DNA of 38,685 bases from a virus, in the IMG/VR virus record IMGVR_UViG_3300008267_000128, positions 1 to 38,685 of that record; one strand, 5' to 3'. The notes below the pieces were generated by a model. It had not been told where the DNA came from, did no database searches, and was given only the letters and a program-made list of their open reading frames with translations. The position numbers and the translations under genes are program-made. Position 1 is the stretch's first letter; the number at the start of each line of letters is the position of its first letter. Below are positions 31,955 through 38,685 of this stretch, piece by piece.

Positions 31955-32298
31955 GGTACACACAACAGTTCATAGTTCATGGTAAGTTCTTAGGCACATC
32001 ACCACGTACTCTTGTGCCAGTCCATGAAACCCTCGCACCCCCTAGCAGCTACGCATACTTCTGCCCCGTATGTGCTGACCTCTGGGCGCGTTGTCCTGTA
32101 ACAGATACCATCACGAACTCGATAGAGAAGTTCCAAGTATGGACTGTACCTTGTGAGAAGCATCAGCACCACTCGCATCATCACATCCCAGGTTCTCTCT
32201 TCCTAGTCTGGGATAAACCTTTCAACGAGTCGTTCCCTGAAGATGTTCTCAGATATGAACTCAACCAAGCACTAAAACTTTATAAGGATTTACCATGA
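31951..32298 (+). CDS. Cys/His-rich protein, possible zinc binder (115 aa)
   Basis: C38 and C41 (FCPVC), C48 (ARC) and C68 (PCEKH) plus a His-rich stretch (HQHHSHHH) suggest metal binding. The N-terminus MRYTQQFIVHGKFLGTSP is beta-like and the end is an amphipathic helix. It overlaps genes on both sides by ATGA and lies before the Sak4-like ATPase. No closer family recognised. Confidence 0.65.
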   Translation: MRYTQQFIVHGKFLGTSPRTLVPVHETLAPPSSYAYFCPVCADLWARCPVTDTITNSIEKFQVWTVPCEKHQHHSHHHIPGSLFLVWDKPFNESFPEDVLRYELNQALKLYKDLP

Positions 32299-33236
32299 CA
32301 GAACTTACAATTGGGCAAAAAGTTATTATAACTGCCCTATCCGACTCCCAAGAGGAGGCAGAGCTTCTTATACAAAAGGCACAAGAATCCGCACTCCCAG
32401 GTGCCAACATCCTCATCATGGGGCCAGGGGGCACAGGCAAAACCCACTCCCTTGGAACCCTAGCTGAATCCGGAGTCGAGGTGTTCTACCTCGGACTCGA
32501 ACCTGGACTCGAATCCCTACTCGGCTACTTCACTGACAAAGGGAAAGAAGTACCCCCAAATGTTCACTGGCACATCGTTGACGCCCCAAAAGCCTCATTC
32601 ACCGACATGATCGACAGCGCGAACAAGATCAACACAATGGCACTCGATACCCTTGCCAAAATGACTGACCCAAAGCGCATGAACCACAACCAGTTTATTA
32701 AAATCTTGGAGGCACTGAATAACTATGTTGACCAACGAACAGGAAAATCCTTCGGCCCAGTCGATGAATGGAAGGAAGGAAGTGCGCTCTGCCTTGATTC
32801 TCTTACTGGACTCGGTCGTGCGGCAATGTCCCTTGTTGTTGGGGGAAAGCCTGTCAGAAATATCTCTGACTGGGGGATTGCACAAGACCAAGTTGAAAAG
32901 ATCCTTCGAATGCTTACAGATAATTGCCGCTGCTGGTTCATCCTCATCGCGCACGTCGAACGTGAAACTGATCAAGTCCTTGGTGGAATTAAACTCATGG
33001 TGGCAACTCTGGGAGCGAAACTTGCACCTAAGCTCGCACCAATGTTCTCTGATGTTATCCTCTGCGTCAGAGAAGGTAGTAAATTCTCTTGGAATACAGG
33101 GAGTGCGAGTGCAGATGTCAAGACAAGAAATCTGCCAATTAGTGAGGGATTGGCTCCTTCGTTCGCGGCTATTGTCACAAAGTGGAAGTCTCGGGGCGGA
33201 GTCCTAACCCCCAATCCCGACCGTATTACAAAATAG
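32295..33236 (+). CDS. RecA-fold ATPase, Sak4-like recombinase (313 aa)
   Basis: Walker A GPGGTGKT (residues 43-50) after a short N-terminal region, a Walker B-like SALCLDSLTGLG, and WFILIAHVERE. These are typical of the phage AAA_24/Sak4 family of single-strand annealing or recombination ATPases. The PD-(D/E)XK nuclease upstream and a DUF669-like protein downstream form its usual neighbourhood. The last residues (PNPDRITK) and the TAG stop are supplied by copy 13 of the 38-bp element. Confidence 0.85.
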   Translation: MTELTIGQKVIITALSDSQEEAELLIQKAQESALPGANILIMGPGGTGKTHSLGTLAESGVEVFYLGLEPGLESLLGYFTDKGKEVPPNVHWHIVDAPKASFTDMIDSANKINTMALDTLAKMTDPKRMNHNQFIKILEALNNYVDQRTGKSFGPVDEWKEGSALCLDSLTGLGRAAMSLVVGGKPVRNISDWGIAQDQVEKILRMLTDNCRCWFILIAHVERETDQVLGGIKLMVATLGAKLAPKLAPMFSDVILCVREGSKFSWNTGSASADVKTRNLPISEGLAPSFAAIVTKWKSRGGVLTPNPDRITK

Positions 33237-33251
33237 TATTCCGACCGCATT
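33214..33251. repeat. 38-bp bipartite element, copy 13
   Basis: Left arm ATCCCGACCGTATTAC, spacer AAAATA, right arm GTATTCCGACCGCATT. It provides the stop codon of the Sak4-like gene and lies 16 bases upstream of a -35 box. Confidence 0.9.
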
Positions 33252-33267
33252 ACTGTAGTAAAAAACA

Positions 33268-33296
33268 TTGACAGCTGAACGTCCATGTGTAATAGT
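33268..33296 (+). promoter_or_regulatory. Putative promoter before the DUF669-like gene
   Basis: TTGACA (33268-33273), 17-base spacer, AATAGT (33291-33296). Good -35, weak -10. It lies between copy 13 of the element and the gene at 33365. Confidence 0.5.
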
Positions 33297-33364
33297 AACA
33301 ACACTCGCAGTTCAAAATCCTTTGGCTGCGAGACATAAACCTTAGCCCTTAAAGAAAGCTCCTC

Positions 33365-33820
33365 ATGTCAAACGCATTCGACCCACAATCATTCCTTGAT
33401 GCCTCAATCACAGAAGCTAATGACACCAAAGTCATCCCAGTCCCTGTTGGCGAATACCTCGGTGTAATTGAAAAAGTAACTCCTCGTCAGTGGCAGTCCA
33501 AAGACGGAACACAGTCTGGAATCGCTATCGACATCATCTGGCTAATCGAAGACCAAGATGTAAAAACCTTCCTAGGTCGTGACGAAGTCAAGTGCAAACA
33601 AGGCATCATGTTCGATATGCTCCCAAGCGGCGCACTCGATATGTCCAAAGGCAAGAACATCGGCCTTGGTCGCCTACGTGAAGCAGTTGGTATGAACAAA
33701 CCTGGACAAGCATTCTCCTTCCAATCCTTACCAGGTCTCAGTGCAAAAGTCAGTGTCAAACATCGCCTCGTTGAAGATGACACTTTCGCGGAAGTAAAAG
33801 GTGTGACAGCTTGGGGTTAA
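33365..33820 (+). CDS. DUF669-like protein, probable ssDNA-binding partner (151 aa)
   Basis: The region VPVGEYLGVIEKVTPRQWQS, a central acidic beta part and GRLREAVGMNKPGQAFSF match the DUF669-type OB-like proteins found directly after Sak4-like ATPases. They act as the phage single-strand binding protein in recombination and replication. A strong terminator follows, ending this operon. Called on motif style and neighbourhood. Confidence 0.75.
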   Translation: MSNAFDPQSFLDASITEANDTKVIPVPVGEYLGVIEKVTPRQWQSKDGTQSGIAIDIIWLIEDQDVKTFLGRDEVKCKQGIMFDMLPSGALDMSKGKNIGLGRLREAVGMNKPGQAFSFQSLPGLSAKVSVKHRLVEDDTFAEVKGVTAWG

Positions 33821-33842
33821 CCCCTAAGTTGTAGTTCAAGGT

Positions 33843-33876
33843 AAGCCAGCAACCTTTCCCAAATGCTGGCTTTTTT
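33843..33876 (+). terminator. Rho-independent terminator
   Basis: AAGCCAGCA (33843-33851), 12-base loop, TGCTGGCTT (33864-33872), then TTTT. The 9-bp stem is perfect. Confidence 0.9.
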
Positions 33877-33890
33877 ACTGGAGCAATGGA

Positions 33891-33919
33891 TTAGCAATAA
33901 GCAATTGAGGGCGTAGAAT
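33891..33919 (+). promoter_or_regulatory. Promoter for the ParB-methyltransferase/polymerase operon
   Basis: TTAGCA (33891-33896), 17-base spacer, TAGAAT (33914-33919), just after a strong terminator and 89 bases before the next start codon. Confidence 0.6.
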
Positions 33920-34007
33920 CAACGTTGGTTTTGCCCCTCACATTGCCTCATCTACGTCAGAAAAACCCCGTACCGCACCAACCAACGAACCCAAAACGAA
34001 AGCCTAT

Positions 34008-35396
34008 ATGCAGCAACTCATTCTCCTAACAGACATCACAATTCCCGCTGACCGCCAACGTAAAGAATTCGATGCTGATTTCATTGCGGAACTCTCCGAA
34101 GGGATCAATCGGCAAGGCCTTCTCCATGCGCCAGTAGTGCGTGAAACGGAAATCGCCCCAGGTGTATTTGGCTTATCCCTAGTAGCAGGGGAAACTCGCC
34201 TCAAGGCAATCGAAATGCTCTGGATGACAGGGGGCACTCTGCGATACAACAACGTTGACATTGCTGATGGTTTCGTCCCTTACGTCACTCTCGGGCAGCT
34301 CACCCCTCTCGAAGCAGAGGAAGCTGAACTCGAAGAAAACATGAAGCGGAAAGACCTTACATGGCAGGAATCAGCTTCTGCAATGCAACGCCTTCACTCC
34401 CTACGTCAGAAGCAAGCCATTGCACAAGGACGTATCCACACAGTAGCTGACACCGCACTCGAAACGAAAGGACGCTCAGATGGCTCATTTCAAAACAACG
34501 TTCGCAAGGAACTCATTGTCGCTGCCCACCTCCATAACCCAGAAGTGGCTAAAGCAAAGAATACTGAAGAGGCGTTTAAAATCCTCAAGCGGCAGGAAAC
34601 AACGCAGCAAAACATTGCGTTGGCTGCGACTGTTGGACTTACGTACAATTCATCAGTACATACAGCCCTCAATGTCAACTGCCTGTCGTGGATGGCGGAG
34701 CAGATCGGTTTGCAGTTTGACGTTATCCTTACAGACCCGCCGTATGGAATGGGAGCACAGGATTTTGGAGATGGCGGAGGTAAGCAGTCTAATTCCGAAC
34801 ATCACTACGATGACTCTATTGAAGCCTGGCGCGAACTCATGGCCCATTGGTGCCAAGAAGCCTACCGCCTCGCAAAGCCCCAAGCCCACGCCTACGTTTT
34901 CTGCGACCAAGCCAACTTCCTGGAACTCAAAACCATGATGCAGTCCGCTGGTTGGTACGTCTTCCGCACCATGCTTATCGCCCACAAGCCAAACTCAGGC
35001 CGAGTCCCTCTCCCAACAATGGGGCCACGTCGCTGCTATGAAACAATCCTCTATGCGATCAAAGGAAACAAAACTGTCAACACCATCGCCCCTGATGTCA
35101 TCTCAACAACAGCTGACTCTAATCTCACACATGGCGCGCAGAAACCTGTTGCCCTCTACGTCGATTTGCTCAAGCGCTCAACTCGCGCCGGAGATTCAGT
35201 ACTTGACTGTTTTAGCGGTTCTGGCACTATCTTCCCCGCTTGCCAAGAACTCAAGCTCAAGGCTACCGGATTAGAACTTAACCCTGAATACTTCTCAATG
35301 GGATACAAACGCCTCAAAGACTTGGAAAATGCACCTGCACCTCTCGATGGCGATGCCCTTGGCGCGGAAGTCATCAACATGTTCAAAAAGGCATAA
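34008..35396 (+). CDS. ParB-like nuclease/CTPase domain fused to DNA adenine methyltransferase
   Basis: Residues about 1-170 are ParB/Srx-like: ITIPADRQRKEFDADFIAEL, INRQGLLHAPVV, the LVAGETRLKAIEML motif (GERR-box analogue) and ELEENMKRKDLTW. The second half is a beta-class amino-methyltransferase: DPPY (D243-Y246) first, then FSGSG (from F402) near the end, the order of beta-class N6-adenine or N4-cytosine enzymes. Such fusions modify phage DNA against host restriction and may bind specific sites through the ParB part. It has its own promoter, and the leader GAAAGCCTATATGC is shared with the 29572 gene. The methylated sequence is unknown. Confidence 0.92.
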   Translation: MQQLILLTDITIPADRQRKEFDADFIAELSEGINRQGLLHAPVVRETEIAPGVFGLSLVAGETRLKAIEMLWMTGGTLRYNNVDIADGFVPYVTLGQLTPLEAEEAELEENMKRKDLTWQESASAMQRLHSLRQKQAIAQGRIHTVADTALETKGRSDGSFQNNVRKELIVAAHLHNPEVAKAKNTEEAFKILKRQETTQQNIALAATVGLTYNSSVHTALNVNCLSWMAEQIGLQFDVILTDPPYGMGAQDFGDGGGKQSNSEHHYDDSIEAWRELMAHWCQEAYRLAKPQAHAYVFCDQANFLELKTMMQSAGWYVFRTMLIAHKPNSGRVPLPTMGPRRCYETILYAIKGNKTVNTIAPDVISTTADSNLTHGAQKPVALYVDLLKRSTRAGDSVLDCFSGSGTIFPACQELKLKATGLELNPEYFSMGYKRLKDLENAPAPLDGDALGAEVINMFKKA

Positions 35397-35397
35397 A

Positions 35398-35814
35398 ATG
35401 GCTACCAAAAGACACGAATTATACCAAACTTGGCTAAACCTAAAACAAAGATGCACTAACCCAAACAATCCAGGTTTTTCTAATTATGGTGCTAGAGGTA
35501 TTTGCATTTCTAAAGAGTGGATGAACAGCTTTGCCCAATTTATTTCAGATATGGGTGAAAGGCCAAAAGGATTTACCCTTGAACGCATAGATGGTGATGG
35601 AAATTACTGTAAAGAAAATTGTAAATGGGCTAGCCGCTCTGAGCAAAATAGTAATAGAAGGTTTAAGGGGACAGGGGTAACTGTAAGAACTGATAATTAT
35701 CATTACAGAGTAAGAGTTACCAAAGAGGGAAAAAGACTTACAATTTATGATGGAACTTCCTTCGAAGCAGCTTCTGTCGCTAGAAGCAATTGGCAGAAAG
35801 GTCAGGGTATTTAG
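35398..35814 (+). CDS. HNH-type homing endonuclease (138 aa)
   Basis: It starts MATKRHELYQTWLNLKQRC, then NYGARGICISKEWM, and has LERIDGDGNYCKENCKWAS, the DNA-binding/HNH core of a phage homing nuclease family; the C-terminus is an AP2-like or NUMOD-like basic beta region. It lies between the methyltransferase and polymerase genes, starting one base after the former's stop and ending directly before the latter's start. AT-rich relative to both neighbours. It probably targets the polymerase or methyltransferase locus of related phages. Confidence 0.85.
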   Translation: MATKRHELYQTWLNLKQRCTNPNNPGFSNYGARGICISKEWMNSFAQFISDMGERPKGFTLERIDGDGNYCKENCKWASRSEQNSNRRFKGTGVTVRTDNYHYRVRVTKEGKRLTIYDGTSFEAASVARSNWQKGQGI

Positions 35815-38184
35815 ATGAGTTTGTACTCGATCGGCCCAGAGCATGCGAAGGTAATGATTGTTGGGGAGTTTCCAGGTGAAGGTGACATCATCAAGAATCG
35901 TCCATTCTCAAGCGCATCAGGGTATGAGCTTAAAAAAATGCTATCCGAAGCCAACCTATTTTTCGAAAGTTGCTATGTTACGTATGCCTACCCTGACAGA
36001 TTACCTTCAGGCATTGACAGCCTCATTGCCAAAAACAAGTCCTCGATCACGCCGCAGCACATACCATTTCAAGGGAAGTACATCACACCAGTATTTTACG
36101 AGTATATCTTACAGCTACAACGTGAAATCGAGCTGGTGCGGCCGAACTGTATCGTGGCAATGGGTAACTTGGCGTTATTGGCACTCTGCGGTCAGTGGGG
36201 TGTCAACTCCTGGCGCTCCTCAATTATGGAATCCACCCTATGCCCTGGGGTTAAAGTCATCCCTACAATATCCCCGAATCAAGTTTACGCTCAGTGGAAA
36301 TGGCGCCCCCTCATTGTTCACGACCTCAAGCGTGTTCGGAAGGAAATGCAGTTCCGTGAGATAATCCGACCAGAATACAACTTTGTAATACGACCGGATT
36401 TTGAAACCGCACGGTACACACTGCAGCAACTCGCGGATCAAGCCCAGCTCAACAGTGGAAAGTTCCGCCTTGCCTGCGACATTGAAACCCGTGCAGGTCA
36501 CACTTCTTGCATAGGCTTCGCATGGTCTAACCTCGATGCAATCTGCATCCCACTTATGTGCCTAGAACGACCTGAAGGCTATTGGCCACTGGAAGAAGAG
36601 TCCGAACTCATCTACCTCATCCAGTTAATCTTCCAGCACGCTCTCATAGTTGGTCAGAACTTCAACTACGACGGCCAGTACATCTACCGCCACTGGCACT
36701 TCATCGCCCGTTACCCTGTGCGCGACACCATGCTCAAACAGCATTCCTGTTTCTCAAACATGGACAAGAATCTCGCCTTCCTCTCTTCTATGTATTGTGA
36801 AGATCACCTTTACTGGAAGGATGATCGTACCTTATGGCAAAAAGGTGATGATGGTGAAGGCGAAGATTCCTACTGGATCTACAACTGCACAGATTGCGTA
36901 CGCACCTTCAAAATAGACAGCGTCCTAGACAACGTCATCGAATCCCTCGGTATGCAATCTGTCGCTGCTTTCCAGCAAGCCCTAGCCCTTCCAGTTCTCC
37001 ACACCATGAACCGTGGCATCCGAGTAGACAACGAAGCCCGCGCTGCCTTTGCCCTAGAACTCATGGAAGGGGTCTCCCAGCGTGAAGCCTACCTCTATGA
37101 CCTCCTCGGCCATGAAGTCAACATTAAATCCCCTAAACAAATGCAGGAACTTTTCTACAATGAATTCAACCAACCAGTCATCCTTGGAAAAAAGACCCAA
37201 TCCCCTACAACTGACGATGAAGCTCTCCATCGAATTGCACAGCGAGAGCCCATCCTTAAGCCCATTACCCAATGCATTTCCGAGCTCCGCTCTTTGGGAG
37301 TATTCCACTCAACGTTTGTATCAGCTCCACTCGATACGGACGGACGCATCAGAACTTCTTTCAATATTGCGGGTACGGATACATACCGCTTTGCCTCATC
37401 TAAAAACGCCTTTGGCACAGGTCTTAACTGCCAAAATATTCCCAATGGCGGCGATACTGAAGATGCTGGGCTTACCCTCCCGAACGTGCGAAAACTTTTC
37501 ATTCCAGATGAAGGTAACACTTTCTTCGACATTGACCTTGACTCTGCAGATCTCCGCATCGTAGCATATGAATCAGATTGTAAGTGGCTCAAAGAGCAGT
37601 TAAACCTCGGAAGGAAACCTTATGTTGAAGTTGCGAAAGAATACTACCACGACCCCAGTATTACCAAGAACCATAAATCGTACCCTGTTTTTAAGGCGCT
37701 CTGTCACGGCACGCATTACCTTGGCACTCCTTCTGGCCTTGCCCCGCGTATTGGTCTACTGGTTCACGAAGTGGAACGTATCCAAAAATGGTACTATGGT
37801 CTCTGCCCAGAGATCAAGGTCTGGCAGGATCGCATCAAGAAGGAAGTGGAGGGGCGCAGGTATATCACGAACGTCCTCGGCTATCGACGATACTTCTTCG
37901 ACAAAATTGAAGGGACAGTCTTCAATCAAGCAGTTGCATGGATACCGCAATCTACCGTTGCCTGCGTCATCAATCGAGGATACGTCAATATCTTTAATAA
38001 CCTGAAAGAAGCTGAAATCCTTCTTCAAGTTCACGACTCCTTAGCTGGTCAATACCCATCCCACCTCGGCTGGGTAAAAGACCGCATCATTGAGGAATCC
38101 CGTATCACCCTCCCCTACAGTGATCCCCTCGTCATTCCTGTAGGAATCAAAACTTCTACCCGTAGTTGGGGTGATTGCAAGTGA
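35815..38184 (+). CDS. Family A DNA polymerase with N-terminal uracil-DNA-glycosylase-like domain
   Basis: A 789-residue fusion. Residues about 1-180 are UDG superfamily (family 4/5 style): GEFPGEGDIIKNRPFSSASG near residue 18, then CIVAMGNLALLAL. The usual HP-A motif is PTISPNQVY, so its histidine is absent. The 3'-5' exonuclease has DIET (D222, E224), NFNYD (N282, D286) and YNCTD (Y356, D360). The polymerase has motif A DLDSADLR (D574), motif B K627...Y635-x-G637 and motif C VHDS (H740, D741). Copy 14 of the 38-bp element encodes the linker between UDG-like and exonuclease domains (IIRPEYNFVIRPD). It replicates the phage genome. Confidence 0.95.
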   Translation: MSLYSIGPEHAKVMIVGEFPGEGDIIKNRPFSSASGYELKKMLSEANLFFESCYVTYAYPDRLPSGIDSLIAKNKSSITPQHIPFQGKYITPVFYEYILQLQREIELVRPNCIVAMGNLALLALCGQWGVNSWRSSIMESTLCPGVKVIPTISPNQVYAQWKWRPLIVHDLKRVRKEMQFREIIRPEYNFVIRPDFETARYTLQQLADQAQLNSGKFRLACDIETRAGHTSCIGFAWSNLDAICIPLMCLERPEGYWPLEEESELIYLIQLIFQHALIVGQNFNYDGQYIYRHWHFIARYPVRDTMLKQHSCFSNMDKNLAFLSSMYCEDHLYWKDDRTLWQKGDDGEGEDSYWIYNCTDCVRTFKIDSVLDNVIESLGMQSVAAFQQALALPVLHTMNRGIRVDNEARAAFALELMEGVSQREAYLYDLLGHEVNIKSPKQMQELFYNEFNQPVILGKKTQSPTTDDEALHRIAQREPILKPITQCISELRSLGVFHSTFVSAPLDTDGRIRTSFNIAGTDTYRFASSKNAFGTGLNCQNIPNGGDTEDAGLTLPNVRKLFIPDEGNTFFDIDLDSADLRIVAYESDCKWLKEQLNLGRKPYVEVAKEYYHDPSITKNHKSYPVFKALCHGTHYLGTPSGLAPRIGLLVHEVERIQKWYYGLCPEIKVWQDRIKKEVEGRRYITNVLGYRRYFFDKIEGTVFNQAVAWIPQSTVACVINRGYVNIFNNLKEAEILLQVHDSLAGQYPSHLGWVKDRIIEESRITLPYSDPLVIPVGIKTSTRSWGDCK
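36363..36400. repeat. 38-bp bipartite element, copy 14 (inside polymerase gene)
   Basis: Left arm AATCCGACCAGAATAC, spacer AACTTT, right arm GTAATACGACCGGATT. It is read in frame at residues about 183-196 of the polymerase fusion, between two domains. Confidence 0.9.
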
Positions 38185-38187
38185 CGT

Positions 38188-38221
38188 AAAAAAGCAGCTA
38201 GGAACTTGCACCCCTAGCTGC
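38188..38221 (-). terminator. Leftward rho-independent terminator of the virion operon
   Basis: GCAGCTAGG (38194-38202) pairs perfectly with CCTAGCTGC (38213-38221); on the minus strand the stem is followed by TTTTTT (38193-38188). It ends the long virion/lysis transcript where it meets the early block. Confidence 0.85.
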
Positions 38222-38244
38222 CTCCGACCGAGAACCCCCAGTCC

Positions 38245-38685
38245 TTACGTATGGATCAAATACCCATTCCAAGCCGCTGTCACATTCTCATTATTATCTG
38301 AAACATTAAGCAGTATCAAATCAAAATCAGTGCCTTCCTGCAGATTAAATGGGGGACTCCCAGGAAACAATATAGGCTGTCCACTCGTGTTCCCAAGTTG
38401 TAATGGAATATTCACTACACCATCCAAAGGTCTTATCCAAGGAGCCATTTGAGCATATTGGTTCGATAACCCAGTGGGGCTTAGTACATCCAAAAGCAAG
38501 TCAGTCAGAACAAACGTATGCCCTTTTTCCACGGTGTAAGCAGCTTGTTGGGAATTTCCCTTTCCTGCAGGAATCATCATCCTGATAGTATTTGGAGCTG
38601 CCACATCCTCAATATGGATAATCCCTGCGTTAACTCCAGTAGTATTCCCACTCCCCAAAGCTGAGGCTGATCCAGTGTTTAATCT
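38245..38685 (-). CDS. Virion structural protein, C-terminal part (same gene as 1-450)
   Basis: Reading leftward, this is the distal part of the 258-residue protein that begins at 450. The first 38 codons (38685-38572) repeat bases 114-1. The unique part has PAGKGNSQQAAYTVEKGHTF, a segment typical of its family, then VLTDLLLDVLSPTG and a C-terminal LLNVSDNNENVTAAWNGYL. An ATG-like start at 38658 is internal and not the true start. It is followed by the operon terminator. Confidence 0.8.
   Translation of the reverse strand, partial: RLNTGSASALGSGNTTGVNAGIIHIEDVAAPNTIRMMIPAGKGNSQQAAYTVEKGHTFVLTDLLLDVLSPTGLSNQYAQMAPWIRPLDGVVNIPLQLGNTSGQPILFPGSPPFNLQEGTDFDLILLNVSDNNENVTAAWNGYLIHT
38572..38685. 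repeat. Terminal direct repeat, right copy
   Basis: Identical to 1-114; see the left copy. Confidence 0.95.

Noticed and set aside
3094-36400. The repeated elements as a CRISPR array or rho-independent terminators
   Set aside because: They are kilobases apart with no spacer periodicity, have no T-run, and arms in several copies do not pair.
38222-38260. Fourteenth full copy of the element at CTCCGACCGAG
   Set aside because: Only one core is present; the TAC-N6-GTA centre is missing.
1-38685. tRNA genes, integrase, RNA polymerase, primase
   Set aside because: Read for but no cloverleaf or family motifs were seen; a covariance-model tRNA search and profile searches would settle this.

Overview
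The window is a near-complete, circularly closing genome of a short-tailed (podovirus-like) double-stranded DNA phage. The last 114 bases (38572-38685) are identical to the first 114, so the unit is about 38,571 bp. One gene is cut by the chosen start point and reads continuously across the join. Tape-measure, sheath and tail-tube genes are not seen. A gp4-like adaptor, a propeller-like tail protein and large Ala/Gln-rich ejection-type proteins are present, which is why I call it podovirus-like. The host is probably Gram-negative, judging from the 3TM holin, the M15 endolysin and the families of small early genes; it cannot be named from the sequence. I see no integrase, C-type repressor, RNA polymerase, primase, tRNA or CRISPR array, so a virulent phage that uses host RNA polymerase is most likely.

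Layout. The minus strand from about 21.0 kb down to 0 (then 38.6-38.2 kb through the join) is the packaging, virion and lysis block: small terminase, a hypothetical gene, large terminase, portal, FmdB-like protein, scaffold, major capsid, decoration-like protein, head and adaptor proteins, tail propeller, GNAT acetyltransferase, internal virion protein, PAPS-reductase-like protein, two ejection-type proteins, small tail proteins, holin-like protein, endolysin, 3TM holin and a final structural protein. It ends at a leftward terminator at 38.19-38.22 kb. The plus strand from 21.7 to 38.2 kb is the early/replication block: small regulatory-looking proteins, a Dda/RecD-like helicase, many small proteins, a PD-(D/E)XK nuclease, a Sak4-like ATPase with its ssDNA-binding partner, a ParB-domain/adenine methyltransferase fusion, two HNH endonucleases and a UDG-exonuclease-polymerase fusion. 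The two blocks diverge from an 856-bp non-coding region (21033-21888).

The most unusual content is regulatory. Thirteen copies of a 38-bp bipartite element (16-bp arm, 6-bp spacer, 16-bp arm) are scattered over the whole genome. Every copy keeps TAC-N6-GTA at the centre, and most arms carry a CGRYCG core. Six copies lie 1-35 bp before a start codon, and several supply coding sequence, a stop codon or a domain linker inside essential genes. A half-copy sits between the -35 and -10 boxes of a promoter in the divergent region. That region also holds four tandem sequences matching the sigma-54 -24/-12 consensus. Two sigma-70 promoters (19.66 and 29.0 kb) share a 13-bp palindrome directly after the -10 box; one of them points antisense into the terminase genes. 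Together these suggest a genome-wide control or partition-like system that I do not recognise from any described phage.
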